From Actinomycetota bacterium (GTDB lineage Bacteria > Actinomycetota > Acidimicrobiia > Actinomarinales > Actinomarinaceae), in contig JAQCEB010000002.1 of the NCBI GenBank assembly GCA_027729925.1, forward strand, positions 11,914 through 75,913: a DNA stretch of 64,000 bases. The letters are read 5' to 3'. The notes beneath the pieces are model-generated. The model was not told where the DNA came from. It saw nothing but the letters and a program-made list of their open reading frames with translations, and did no database searches. A program made the position numbers and the translations under genes. Shown here piece after piece: positions 36,165 to 44,177 of the stretch; position 1 is the stretch's first letter, and the number at the start of each line of letters is the position of its first letter.

Positions 36165-37593
36165 ATTTTCTAATAATGTAGATTAATACAGATAAGAGCA
36201 CAATAAAGAGATTTAAATAATTACCAAACATTGTATATAAAGTTAAACCAGTCATTCCAGATATTTTTTCTATAGAAGTAATAGTTTCAAACAACCTAGT
36301 TTGACCTAAGATTTCTCCGTCGTTCGAAATAAAAGCAGATTTTCCTGTAATTGCAGCATGAACAATTGGTCTATTATTTGAAATAGCATTTGCACGAGAC
36401 ATTAAAATAAACTGATCAGACATAGCACTTAAACCATAGCTTGCTTGGTTTGTCAAAACTACAACTATTTCGGCTCCATTCTTAACACCATTTCTAATAT
36501 ATCTCTGAAAAGCACCCTCGAATGAAATGACTGTTGAGATTTTAGAATTTTCCAGTTGAAAAATTTTTTCTTCAGTGCCTCTTATCATGTCTCTTGGAAC
36601 AAGGGAAAGTGGGGGGATCCAATCTAAATATTTTCTAAATGGTATATATTCTCCAAATGGTACGGGGTGTTGTTTTAAGTACTGATCGACAATCAAGCCT
36701 TGCTTATTGATAAAAACTCCATAATTTTCAAAATTTTTACTACCTATTGGTCTATCTCCACCAATAATAAAAAATGAATTCAGTCTTTCTGCTTCATTTC
36801 TAATATTATTCAATACATCAGAATGCAAAACAGGGTCGTTTTTAAATCCTGTCGAGCTTTCTGGCCAAACTACTAAATCCACTTTCTCATTAATTAATTT
36901 AGTTTGCTGTAAGTGGCTTTCATAAATCAACTGCCTCTCATTTTCACAATAGTTTTTTGCTCCAGGACAGGGACTATTGCCTTGAACAATAGCAATAGTT
37001 GTTTGATTAGTTTTGCTTAAAACTGGAGTCTGGATATTTGCAAACACTGAAATAATTATTAAAAAAGTAAAAACTATAAGATAACTTTTTATAAAAATTT
37101 TTTCTTTATAAAAAACAAATGCTAAACAAATAGAACTAATTATTAATGATACGCCTAATGTTCCAAATGCTCTGAATAAAGGTATTAAAAACTTATAATC
37201 TACAAAAACTGTCCCAGGTAAACCCCAAGGAAATCCATTGAAAGGAAAATATAATCTCATTAAATCAAAAGCACTAATAACAGATATTGAATACAAATAT
37301 TTATTGTTTTTGTTATTTAATGCCTTCTTAAGAAAATGTCCAAACAAACCATATATTATTCCCATTAATATAAGTAGCGGTATCCAAGCTTCGTAACCAA
37401 TAGATTGAATCCCGAATAAAATTACCCCATACGAGATAAAAGCAAAGATAGCTCCCGTATAAAATGGTTTATTTTTTATAGCTAAGGTCCAAAAAAGAAT
37501 CGTTAAACTAGGAAAAATTAAATATTCATAACTAAATGGAGGAAAACTCAAAAAATATAAAATCCCTGCAATCAATGAATAAAGAAGACTCAT
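36127..37593 (-). CDS. lnt: Apolipoprotein N-acyltransferase
   Basis: A 488-residue enzyme that adds the third acyl chain to lipoproteins. About six N-terminal membrane helices (SFPPFSYEYLIFPSLTILFW; NGFPWGLPGTVFVDY) are followed by a periplasmic nitrilase-like domain with catalytic Glu in PVPFGEYIPFRK, Lys or equivalent in WPESS context, and the nucleophile region ISFEGAFQRYIRNG. In the usual nitrilase order the Cys lies at this last site; here the residues read S-F-E-G, so the nucleophile needs checking. A final TM helix and basic tail end the protein. Its substrates would include the amino-acid binding lipoprotein at 30.4 kb. Confidence 0.82.
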   Translation of the reverse strand: MSLLYSLIAGILYFLSFPPFSYEYLIFPSLTILFWTLAIKNKPFYTGAIFAFISYGVILFGIQSIGYEAWIPLLILMGIIYGLFGHFLKKALNNKNNKYLYSISVISAFDLMRLYFPFNGFPWGLPGTVFVDYKFLIPLFRAFGTLGVSLIISSICLAFVFYKEKIFIKSYLIVFTFLIIISVFANIQTPVLSKTNQTTIAIVQGNSPCPGAKNYCENERQLIYESHLQQTKLINEKVDLVVWPESSTGFKNDPVLHSDVLNNIRNEAERLNSFFIIGGDRPIGSKNFENYGVFINKQGLIVDQYLKQHPVPFGEYIPFRKYLDWIPPLSLVPRDMIRGTEEKIFQLENSKISTVISFEGAFQRYIRNGVKNGAEIVVVLTNQASYGLSAMSDQFILMSRANAISNNRPIVHAAITGKSAFISNDGEILGQTRLFETITSIEKISGMTGLTLYTMFGNYLNLFIVLLSVLIYIIRKFNLRADEKVNFS

Positions 37594-37630
37594 ATGCTCA
37601 TATAGTAGTTAGTGATACCTTGATTGAAAA

Positions 37631-38365
37631 TTAAATTATATTTTTCAAAATGACAAATAAACCTGAAAATATTGAAAAATAAGTAACGGTTAATGAAATG
37701 ATACTATCAGACACCTTTGAGAAAAGTTTATTTGATAAAGAAAAACCAATAAGTACAAAAGGTATAAAAATAAAAAATAGATATAGATGATCTAAGCTTA
37801 ATTTTCCAGTAGCAAGCAATAAAACAAGGGTTATTATGATACCAAATGAAAAGACACTATTAAGTGATGGTCGGAATTCTTCTGACTTAGTATTTCTATA
37901 TAGTAGCGCAACCGGAGGTCCTCCGACCGCAGCAGTCATTCCAAAAATACCAGAAAATGTACCCGCCAAAAAAGAATTTGTTTTATTTCTCTTTATTACC
38001 CATCCAAAGTAAGAAGCTACACCACCCATTAACACAATAAACCCAACAGATAAAGATAAATATTTTGTACTCAAGTTTAGTAACAACAAGGTTCCAATTG
38101 GTCCTCCAACTAACCTTCCTAAAATTAAAGGTCGTACAAGCTTAAGATTGACTTTTTCTTTTTCTCTATAAAAAACTCTAATAGCTAGTGGTAAAGCAAG
38201 TAAAGAAAGTAGCTGCGGAACTAATTCTGGATTTATTTGAACAACTATTGGTGATGAAATAACAGCAAAACCAAAACCTAAAACTCCTTGTATTGCTGAA
38301 CTTAAAAAAAATAATAAACCAAGAAATAAAATTTGAGAAAAACCTAAATCAAAAGGAAAACTCAA
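37631..38365 (-). CDS. TSUP (TauE/SafE) family transporter
   Basis: A 244-residue protein with seven to eight hydrophobic helices of the TauE/SafE type. The repeated signature is visible at FFLSSAIQGVLGFGFAVISSP and at GTFSGIFGMTAAVGGPPVALL. TSUP proteins export or import sulfite, sulfoacetate, sulfide-type anions or related small organics. Its TTG start at 38365 overlaps the TGA stop of the SelW-like selenoprotein gene, so the two are translationally coupled and probably functionally linked. A sulfur or selenium anion substrate would make sense but is inference. An ATG is absent near the start; the TTG is chosen because the signature lies directly downstream. Confidence 0.82.
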   Translation of the reverse strand: MSFPFDLGFSQILFLGLLFFLSSAIQGVLGFGFAVISSPIVVQINPELVPQLLSLLALPLAIRVFYREKEKVNLKLVRPLILGRLVGGPIGTLLLLNLSTKYLSLSVGFIVLMGGVASYFGWVIKRNKTNSFLAGTFSGIFGMTAAVGGPPVALLYRNTKSEEFRPSLNSVFSFGIIITLVLLLATGKLSLDHLYLFFIFIPFVLIGFSLSNKLFSKVSDSIISLTVTYFSIFSGLFVILKNII

Positions 38366-38598
38366 CTAATAGCTTCTTCTATCAACCTGAGTATCTCACC
38401 ATCTTCTGCGTGTCTTCCAAGTGATTTTTTTGAAAAAATGAGATTTCCATTGAGATAAAGTTCAAACACACCACCACCACTAGGTATTAGAGTTATTGGA
38501 CTTGCTTCCTTTCCGTACTTTTCTAAAATATCTTCGAGCGTACTAACTGCACGCGGTGTGTAGTTTCAAACTACACAAAATTCAAGTTTGATTTCCAT
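38362..38598 (-). CDS. SelW/Rdx-family selenoprotein with CxxU motif (in-frame TGA at 38566-38568)
   Basis: A 78-residue gene hidden by its TGA codon. Translated with Sec it reads MEIKLEFCVVUNYTPRA at the N-terminus. Cys8 and Sec11 form the C-x-x-U redox motif of the Rdx family (SelW, SelT, SelV, SelH) right after the first beta strand. The rest matches prokaryotic SelW-like proteins: a helix (VSTLEDILEKYG), strand ITLIPSGGGVFELYLNG, then LIFSKKSLGRHAEDGE and a final helix. These thioredoxin-like proteins are redox regulators of unclear substrate. The stop TGA overlaps the TSUP TTG start. No good ribosome site precedes the ATG, but TATGAT at 38610-38615 would give an almost leaderless transcript, common in actinobacteria. 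Confidence 0.9.
38538..38568 (-). promoter_or_regulatory. Candidate bacterial SECIS element after the SelW-like TGA
   Basis: Two alternative hairpins follow the Sec codon on the coding strand. The first pairs AACT with AGTT and CAC with GTG around the loop ACCGC, starting immediately after the TGA. The second pairs GCGTG (38554-38550) with TACGC (38542-38538) around loop CAGTTAG; this loop begins 17 bases after the TGA, within the distance normally found for bacterial SECIS elements. The stems are short and the choice between them is not resolved by eye. Confidence 0.5.
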
Positions 38599-38634
38599 AA
38601 TTAGATAGTATCATAAAAAAACTGGAGGAGATGA

Positions 38635-40530
38635 ATGTTCGATTATTCAAATTTAACTAAAACTGAACTTGAAAATAATTTAAATATAACACTAAATGCT
38701 TGCGAACAAATAATTAATGACATCAAGAAGGATTCAGAACCAAAGCTAGAAAAATTTGATCTCTTAGAGAGAGAGGTAAATTATTTATTTGGAAGAGTTC
38801 CTTTTATGGCTAATGTCCATCCAAATCAAGAAATAAGAGAATTTGGCCATCAAGCAGAGTCGAAAGTCAGAAATTTTATTTTAGACTCAATGAAAGATGT
38901 TGATTTATATGAAAAGTTTAATGAAATAAAATCAGATAATTTTGATTTTGAGGAAAAAGAATTTTATAAAGATTTACAAAATGATTTTATTGATGTTGGA
39001 CACAATTTAAGTGAAAATGATAAATCATTATTGTCAGAAATAGACAAAAAACTTATAGAACTTGAAATAAAGTTTTCTGAAAATATTGCAAAAGATAAAA
39101 CAAAATTAAAATTCAAAAAGCACCAGCTAGATGGATTAAGTGAAGGTGAGTTAAGCAACTTAACATTAGAAGATAATCAATATATTGTGACAATGGCTTA
39201 TCCAGATGTAAATGCAGTTATTGAGAACTGTAAAATTCGAGACACTAGAGAAACTGTTTGGAAAGCATTCAATAATAGAGCTTCTAATGAAAACTCCCCC
39301 ATTTTAAAAGAAGCAATTATGTTAAGAAACAATAAGGCAAAACTTTTTGGTTTCTCAACTTGGGCTCAGTATCGATTACAGCATCGAATGGCTAAAAATC
39401 CTGAGAACGTTCAAAAAATGTACAATAATTTAATTCCAAAGTTACAAAAATCAGCAGAGAGAGAGAAAGAAGAAATTGTTTCAGATAATATTAAAGTTTC
39501 TGAGATAGCACCGTGGGATATAAGATACTTTATATCTAAAAAAAGAAGTTCATTAAGCAAAATCGATAGCAGTGAACTCAAAAAATTCTTTTATATACAT
39601 GATGTTAAAAAAGAAATGTTTTCAATCTGTGAAGAAGTATTCGATATTGAAATAAAACAAGAAGATGCTTCAACTGCTTGGCATAAAGATGTAGAACTTT
39701 GGTCTATAAATGAAGACGGTGAAAAGATAGCTTTTTTCTATCTTGATCTTTATCCAAGAGAAGGGAAGTACACCCATGCTGCTGTTTTTGATTTAGCGTC
39801 TGGTGGTTTAGAGTCTCAACATTTGCCTATGTCTTCAATGGTAGCTAATTTTCCAAATCCTAATACTGGAGATGGATTGATGACATTTGATGAGGTAGAA
39901 ACTTTATTTCACGAGTTTGGACATATTTTGCATAATGGTATTGGAAAGTCCAAAATTTCGAGATATGTCGGTGCAAGCGTTGAATGGGATTTTGTTGAAG
40001 CACCTAGTCAAATCATGGAGCACTGGGTATGGAAAATTGAGTGTCTTTCACGATTTGCAAAAAATGTTGAAACAGGAGAAATGCTTTCAGAGGAAATTTG
40101 TACAAAATTAAAAAACTCAAAAAATATCGGAGTTAGTTTATTAACACTAAGACAAGTATCTTTTGGATTAGCTGATCAACATCTTCATGGAAGCGACTAT
40201 ACGGATTCACTAGAAGAGGTTGAAAGCCAATCTCAAAAGGTGACAACCATTGAGTATCCGGGTGATGTTATGCATTTAAGTTCCTTCGGACACCTACTTG
40301 GTGGTTACGATGCAGCATATTATGGATACTTATGGGCTGATATCATAGGCGACGACTTATTTAGCAGATTTGAAAATGAAGGTATTTTATCTAATAGTGT
40401 TGGTAAGGATTACAAAAATAAAATTCTTAAACCTGGTGGAACAAAACCTGCAGAAGAACTGGTGAAAGATTTTCTCGGTAGAGATTGGAATGACGAAGCT
40501 TTTTTAATTCAAAAAAACTTGTTATTTTAA
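38635..40530 (+). CDS. M3 family oligopeptidase (thimet/OpdA-like)
   Basis: A 631-residue zinc metallopeptidase. The active site FHEFGHILHNGIG places H426-E-F-G-H430, with a downstream VGASVEWDFVEAPSQIMEHW providing the third ligand (E in the EAPSQ motif). The C-terminal YPGDVMHLSSFGHLLGGYDAAYYGYLWAD is the characteristic substrate-binding Tyr/His/Gly loop of M3 enzymes. Cytoplasmic members cut short peptides such as cleaved signal peptides. GGAGGAGATGA precedes the ATG. It is divergent from the SelW-like gene with 36 bp between starts, so their promoters must overlap. Confidence 0.92.
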   Translation: MFDYSNLTKTELENNLNITLNACEQIINDIKKDSEPKLEKFDLLEREVNYLFGRVPFMANVHPNQEIREFGHQAESKVRNFILDSMKDVDLYEKFNEIKSDNFDFEEKEFYKDLQNDFIDVGHNLSENDKSLLSEIDKKLIELEIKFSENIAKDKTKLKFKKHQLDGLSEGELSNLTLEDNQYIVTMAYPDVNAVIENCKIRDTRETVWKAFNNRASNENSPILKEAIMLRNNKAKLFGFSTWAQYRLQHRMAKNPENVQKMYNNLIPKLQKSAEREKEEIVSDNIKVSEIAPWDIRYFISKKRSSLSKIDSSELKKFFYIHDVKKEMFSICEEVFDIEIKQEDASTAWHKDVELWSINEDGEKIAFFYLDLYPREGKYTHAAVFDLASGGLESQHLPMSSMVANFPNPNTGDGLMTFDEVETLFHEFGHILHNGIGKSKISRYVGASVEWDFVEAPSQIMEHWVWKIECLSRFAKNVETGEMLSEEICTKLKNSKNIGVSLLTLRQVSFGLADQHLHGSDYTDSLEEVESQSQKVTTIEYPGDVMHLSSFGHLLGGYDAAYYGYLWADIIGDDLFSRFENEGILSNSVGKDYKNKILKPGGTKPAEELVKDFLGRDWNDEAFLIQKNLLF

Positions 40531-40546
40531 TTTTGACCTCTATAAT
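40519..40546 (+). promoter_or_regulatory. Candidate sigma-70-type promoter for the second zinc-finger gene
   Basis: TTGTTA and TATAAT are separated by 16 bases, close to the standard housekeeping promoter. Transcription would begin near 40553, about 48 bases before the ATG at 40601 and just upstream of the palindrome at 40560. The -35 lies inside the end of the oligopeptidase gene. AT-rich DNA gives frequent -10 look-alikes, but the correct spacing and the position support it. Confidence 0.5.
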
Positions 40547-40559
40547 TGAAATGTTAAGC

Positions 40560-40577
40560 TTGTGAATATATTCACAA
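40560..40577. promoter_or_regulatory. 18 bp perfect palindrome, candidate operator
   Basis: TTGTGAATATATTCACAA reads the same on both strands. It sits a few bases downstream of the expected transcription start of the zinc-finger gene, a place where a bound repressor would block elongation. As RNA it could form a hairpin with almost no loop, so DNA binding is the better reading. The palindrome differs in sequence from the inverted repeat before the paralogous gene at 16955. Confidence 0.5.
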
Positions 40578-40600
40578 AGTATTAAAAAGGAAAAAAATAA

Positions 40601-40795
40601 ATGACAGACGGACTAAAAGCAAGTCAAATTAAAGGCGGTATAAGGCCATCTAAAAGTTTTGACCAAGGCAGAGTTTGCAAAGATGATTCATGCAAAACTC
40701 AATTAAGCATATATAACAAGAGAGATTATTGTTTCAACCATGCTCCAGTAAAATATCCTAGAGTAAGAGGCAGAATCCTTCAAGAAACTGCTTAA
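40601..40795 (+). CDS. Small zinc-finger protein, paralogue of the gene at 16955
   Basis: A 64-residue basic protein with ligands C-x4-C-x12-C-x2-H: RVCKDDSCKTQLS, IYNKRDYCFNHAP, then KYPRVRGRIL. About half of the positions match the protein encoded before dnaK, including SQ(I/V)K-G-(G/V)-x-R, S-x-Y-N-K, YCF-x-HAP and YPR-x-RG, so they arose by duplication. It has its own promoter-like sequence, palindrome and a strong terminator, meaning it is probably a single-gene, possibly highly expressed, transcript. Function unknown; the compact finger plus basic arms suggest RNA, DNA or ribosome binding. Confidence 0.75.
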   Translation: MTDGLKASQIKGGIRPSKSFDQGRVCKDDSCKTQLSIYNKRDYCFNHAPVKYPRVRGRILQETA

Positions 40796-40801
40796 GTATT
40801 A

Positions 40802-40852
40802 AAATCTCCCCCAGAGATTTCAAAAAGCCCCTATTTAATTAGGGGCTTTTTT
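40802..40852 (+). terminator. Tandem hairpins with strong intrinsic terminator after the zinc-finger gene
   Basis: The first hairpin is AAATCTC / GAGATTT (40802-40820, loop CCCCA). The second, 40822-40851, has 12-base perfect arms AAAAAGCCCCTA and TAGGGGCTTTTT around loop TTTAAT and runs into six T. The second is a textbook intrinsic terminator and, being A-rich on one arm and T-rich on the other, could work in both directions. It separates the zinc-finger gene from the copper operon at 40881. Confidence 0.88.
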
Positions 40853-40880
40853 ATAAACTTAGCAATGTTAAAGTGGCGAT

Positions 40881-41090
40881 ATGGAGCTTAAATTTAAAGT
40901 ACCTGAAATTTCTTGTGGTCATTGTAAACAGACTATTGAGTCTACTATTGGCTCACTAGATTATGTACAAAAAGTCGATGTTGACATTGAAAATAAATTA
41001 GTTTCTGTTGATTCTAACCAGGTAGTTGATCTTTCTGATTTTGAAAAATTATTAGATGATCATGGATACACCATTGAACCAACAGAATAA
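40881..41090 (+). CDS. copZ: Copper chaperone / heavy-metal-associated domain protein (CopZ-like)
   Basis: A 69-residue HMA domain. The metal-binding loop is PEISCGHCKQTIES with the two cysteines of the C-x-x-C motif, followed by VQKVDVDIENKLVSVDS, the usual strand-turn-strand. Such proteins carry Cu(I) to P-type ATPases. The ATPase gene starts inside this gene's last 12 codons (35 bp overlap), strongly supporting the partnership. The D-H-G-Y-T-I end is the standard HMA C-terminus. Confidence 0.88.
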   Translation: MELKFKVPEISCGHCKQTIESTIGSLDYVQKVDVDIENKLVSVDSNQVVDLSDFEKLLDDHGYTIEPTE

Positions 41091-43119
41091 TACATTAATA
41101 CTTGATATTGATGGAATGACCTGTGCTGCTTGTGCAGCACGTATTGAACGCGTTTTACAAAAAACAGACAAAATAGAAAATGTCACAGTTAGTTTTCCCC
41201 TAAAAACTGCTCAAATTAATTTAAAAAATAATGAAGATTTAGAATTTGAAGAAATAATAAAGAAAATTAATTCTATTGGTTACAAAGCAAAAATTTCCTC
41301 TAATTTAGATAAAGAAAGCACAACAAAGTTTTTAGTATTTAAACCTGTAATGTCTTTACTTCTTACTTTTATAATGAGGTATTTAATAGGCACAAATGCT
41401 GAGGTTTTGGCATACTTTATTGGTTTTTCAATTGTTTTGTATTTAGGAAAAGACTTTCATATTTCAGCATTTAAAAAAATAAGATATTTTGATTTTAATA
41501 TGGATACCCTGGTCTCGATAGGTAGCTTAAGTGCACTAATAATCTCCTTATTTCCAAATAACATAATGTTTCTTGATACAGGAGCTTTTATAATTTCATT
41601 TATTTTAATTGGTAAATCTGTAGAAGAAAAAGTAATTGAAGATGCTGTTCAATCTTCAAAAAATCTTAAAAATAAGTTACCTGCTTCGATAATTGTTTTA
41701 CGAAATAAGGAATCACTTGAAGTTCCTACTTCAGAAACAAAAGAAGGTGATATCTTCGAAGTTTTAGCTGGAGAAATTATTCCTTTAGACGGGATACTGG
41801 TTGAAGGAACTGCATCAGTAGATGAAAGTTTAATTACCGGCGAATCAATTCCTGTAACACGTTCCGTTGGAGAGAAGTTGTTAGGTGGAAGTATAAACTT
41901 GAACAGTGTTATAAAAATAAAAGTAGACAACCCATATAGTGAGTCAGCTTATAACATAATCGAGCAACTAATTAATGAAGCTCAGTTGACAAAACCAAAA
42001 ATTCAAAAAACTTTGGATAAAATAACACAATTTTTTGTACCTTTTGTATTAATACTTAGCTTATTAACTTTATTATTTAGATTTATAATTTCTGACTTTG
42101 GAATAATTGAATCAATAGAAAACGCTATTTCAGTTTTAGTTATTGCTTGCCCCTGTGCTCTAGGTTTAGCAACTCCTATTGTTTTATATAGAACAGCAGC
42201 TGAAAGTAAGAAAAAAGGATTTATTTTTAAAGACTTTGATGCACTTCAAAAGTTAACAAAAATTGAGACCATTATTTTTGATAAAACAGGAACTCTCTCA
42301 TCAGGAATTTTTTTAATTGAAAATATTCTTCCAAAAAATTCAGAATTAAGTTCTGATGAAGTTTTGCAATATGTAGCTAGCCTTGAAAAAAACTCTCAAC
42401 ATCCAATAGCTAGGAGTCTTGTTTATGCTGCTGAATTAAAAAATTTAAGTTTTTTTGAAACTAAAAATGTTATTGAACACCCTGGAGTTGGAATTGAAGG
42501 AATGGTTGGTAATAATAAAGTTTCTGTTTCAAAAAACATCAACTCCGAGAGAAACGCTTTAAAGGTGACAATCGATGATTATAATTTTGATATTTTTCTA
42601 AAAGAAGAGACCTCTATTTCAACGCAGTTTATAAATGAAATAATTAATTTAAAGAAAGTAATAATTCTTTCTGGTGACAAAAAAATTAATGTGGAAAGCT
42701 TTGCTAAAGAGTTAAATATAGATGAATTTTATTATGAAAAATCCCCATCAGAAAAATTTGAGTTTATAAAAAACAAACAAATTTCATCCCCAGTAGTTTT
42801 TATTGGTGATGGAATTAATGACTCTCCTTCACTAAAACAAGCAGATATAGGAGTTTCAACTACAACTAGTTCTCAGATTGCACAAGTTTCTGGAGATATA
42901 TTAATTCATAACGGCGGATTAGATACTTTATCATCAGTATTTAAAATTTCTAATTCCTCTAATAAAAAAATAAATCAAAACTTGTTTTTAGCTTTCATTT
43001 ACAATATTTCAATGATTCCAATAGCAGTGGCTGGATTAATTTCTCCAAGTCTGGCTGCACTTGCTATGGCTCTTTCCAGTATCTCGGTTGTTTTAAACTC
43101 TTCAAGAAAACTTCAATAA
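41056..43119 (+). CDS. copA: Copper-translocating P-type ATPase (CopA-like)
   Basis: A 687-residue P1B ATPase. It has one N-terminal HMA domain (GMTCAACAARIE, Cys23 and Cys26), four helices, the actuator loop with LITGESIPVTR (TGES), two pore helices with the copper motif CPC at 365-367, the phosphorylation site DKTGTLSSG (Asp409), the nucleotide-domain HP motif SQHPIARSL, the GDGINDSP hinge and two last helices. It pumps Cu(I) out of the cytoplasm. It is shorter than many CopA proteins (~740-800 residues) because of compact loops, but no motif is missing. An alternative ATG at 41062 also precedes the HMA domain. Confidence 0.93.
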   Translation: MIMDTPLNQQNNTLILDIDGMTCAACAARIERVLQKTDKIENVTVSFPLKTAQINLKNNEDLEFEEIIKKINSIGYKAKISSNLDKESTTKFLVFKPVMSLLLTFIMRYLIGTNAEVLAYFIGFSIVLYLGKDFHISAFKKIRYFDFNMDTLVSIGSLSALIISLFPNNIMFLDTGAFIISFILIGKSVEEKVIEDAVQSSKNLKNKLPASIIVLRNKESLEVPTSETKEGDIFEVLAGEIIPLDGILVEGTASVDESLITGESIPVTRSVGEKLLGGSINLNSVIKIKVDNPYSESAYNIIEQLINEAQLTKPKIQKTLDKITQFFVPFVLILSLLTLLFRFIISDFGIIESIENAISVLVIACPCALGLATPIVLYRTAAESKKKGFIFKDFDALQKLTKIETIIFDKTGTLSSGIFLIENILPKNSELSSDEVLQYVASLEKNSQHPIARSLVYAAELKNLSFFETKNVIEHPGVGIEGMVGNNKVSVSKNINSERNALKVTIDDYNFDIFLKEETSISTQFINEIINLKKVIILSGDKKINVESFAKELNIDEFYYEKSPSEKFEFIKNKQISSPVVFIGDGINDSPSLKQADIGVSTTTSSQIAQVSGDILIHNGGLDTLSSVFKISNSSNKKINQNLFLAFIYNISMIPIAVAGLISPSLAALAMALSSISVVLNSSRKLQ

Positions 43120-43159
43120 TTTATATCTAATAAATTTATTAAAATATTACTCTTTCAAT

Positions 43160-44008
43160 ATGGAAGATGTAGTTTGGTATAGAAAACCCCTCCTCTCTGA
43201 GCCTGTTGCAATTCTTGCATTTGAAGGATGGAGTGATGCTGGTAACACTGCAACTGGTTGTGTAGAAAATATTAGTTGCACATATGATGTTGAACCTTTT
43301 GCTGAGTTAGATTCAGATTCTTTCTACAACTATCAAATGAGAAGACCCATTGTTGAAGTAAAAGATTTTGGTGAAAGAGAGTTTCATTGGCCACAAACTT
43401 CCTTCTATTCAATAGAAGATTACAAATTGAAGAAAGATTTAATTTTAGTTTTTGGAGAAGAACCTTCCATGCGCTGGAAAGAATATGCAAAAAACATTAA
43501 AGACGTTCTAGTTGAGCTCGGAGTAAAAAGAGCTATAACTTTAGGGGCTTTCTTTGGGCAGGTAGCTCATACATTGCCTGTACCTATTTTTGGAGTTAGC
43601 ACTGATCCAACATTTCACTCAAGATTTAATATACTCAATCCAAATTATTCTGGACCAACTGGTATAACTAGTGTTGTTGGACAAACTTTAAGTGAAAACG
43701 AAATTGAAACAACTGGGCTTTGGGCTGCAGTTCCACATTATTTAAGTAGTGGAGGTTATCCAAAAGGTATGAGTGCATTGATTAATAAAACCTCTGAAAT
43801 ACTTAAAATTGATTTAGATGATTCAGGAATTCAAACTGAAGGACAGCAGTTCGAATTAAAAATCAATAAAGCTATGGAAAATTCTCAAGATTTAGCTGAA
43901 TATGTATCTAGGTTAGAAGAATCAGAAGTCAATCTTGAAAATAACTTTTCAGAGGATAATTTAGTTCAACAAATTGAAGATTTCTTAAGTGAAGAAAGAG
44001 ATAATTAA
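43160..44008 (+). CDS. PAC2 family protein (proteasome assembly chaperone-like)
   Basis: A 282-residue protein. KPLLSEPVAILAFEGWSDAG near the start, RPIVEVKDFGEREFHWP, and LGAFFGQVAHTLPVPIFG are features of actinobacterial PAC2 proteins, which are related to archaeal and eukaryotic proteasome-assembly factors. Actinobacteria often encode one or two copies near ribosomal or DNA-metabolism genes. The C-terminal ~60 residues form a charged, probably coiled-coil segment. Its biochemical role in bacteria is not settled. It ends one base before the convergent bS22 gene. Confidence 0.8.
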   Translation: MEDVVWYRKPLLSEPVAILAFEGWSDAGNTATGCVENISCTYDVEPFAELDSDSFYNYQMRRPIVEVKDFGEREFHWPQTSFYSIEDYKLKKDLILVFGEEPSMRWKEYAKNIKDVLVELGVKRAITLGAFFGQVAHTLPVPIFGVSTDPTFHSRFNILNPNYSGPTGITSVVGQTLSENEIETTGLWAAVPHYLSSGGYPKGMSALINKTSEILKIDLDDSGIQTEGQQFELKINKAMENSQDLAEYVSRLEESEVNLENNFSEDNLVQQIEDFLSEERDN

Positions 44009-44104
44009 TTAAACGTTCTTCTTCTTATGTCTATTTGATTTACGACGCTTGCGGTATTTATGTTTAGACATTTTTTTGCGTCTTTTTTTAATCAAAGATC
44101 CCAT
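44009..44104 (-). CDS. Small ribosomal protein bS22 (AURKAIP1/COX24-like), 31 residues
   Basis: A very short gene easily missed by automated calling. It encodes MGSLIKKRRKKMSKHKYRKR and eleven further, mostly basic residues. The M-G-S-x-I-K-K-R-R-K-x-M-x-K-K/H-K-x-R-K pattern matches the AURKAIP1/COX24-domain protein found bound to the mycobacterial 30S subunit (bS22), which is characteristic of actinobacteria. Over half of its residues are Lys or Arg. It lies alone between the PAC2 gene (0 bp gap, convergent) and the phosphotransferase. Confidence 0.9.
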   Translation of the reverse strand: MGSLIKKRRKKMSKHKYRKRRKSNRHKKKNV

Positions 44105-44177
44105 ATTTAAAGTTTTTTCTTCCTTTTTTCCTAACTGCGAAATTCTAACTGATTTTTACTCTTAAATGAAAATTCTT

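Noticed and set aside
40533..40546. TTGACC as the -35 box for TATAAT at 40541
   Set aside because: Only two bases separate them. TTGTTA at 40519 with 16-base spacing is used instead.
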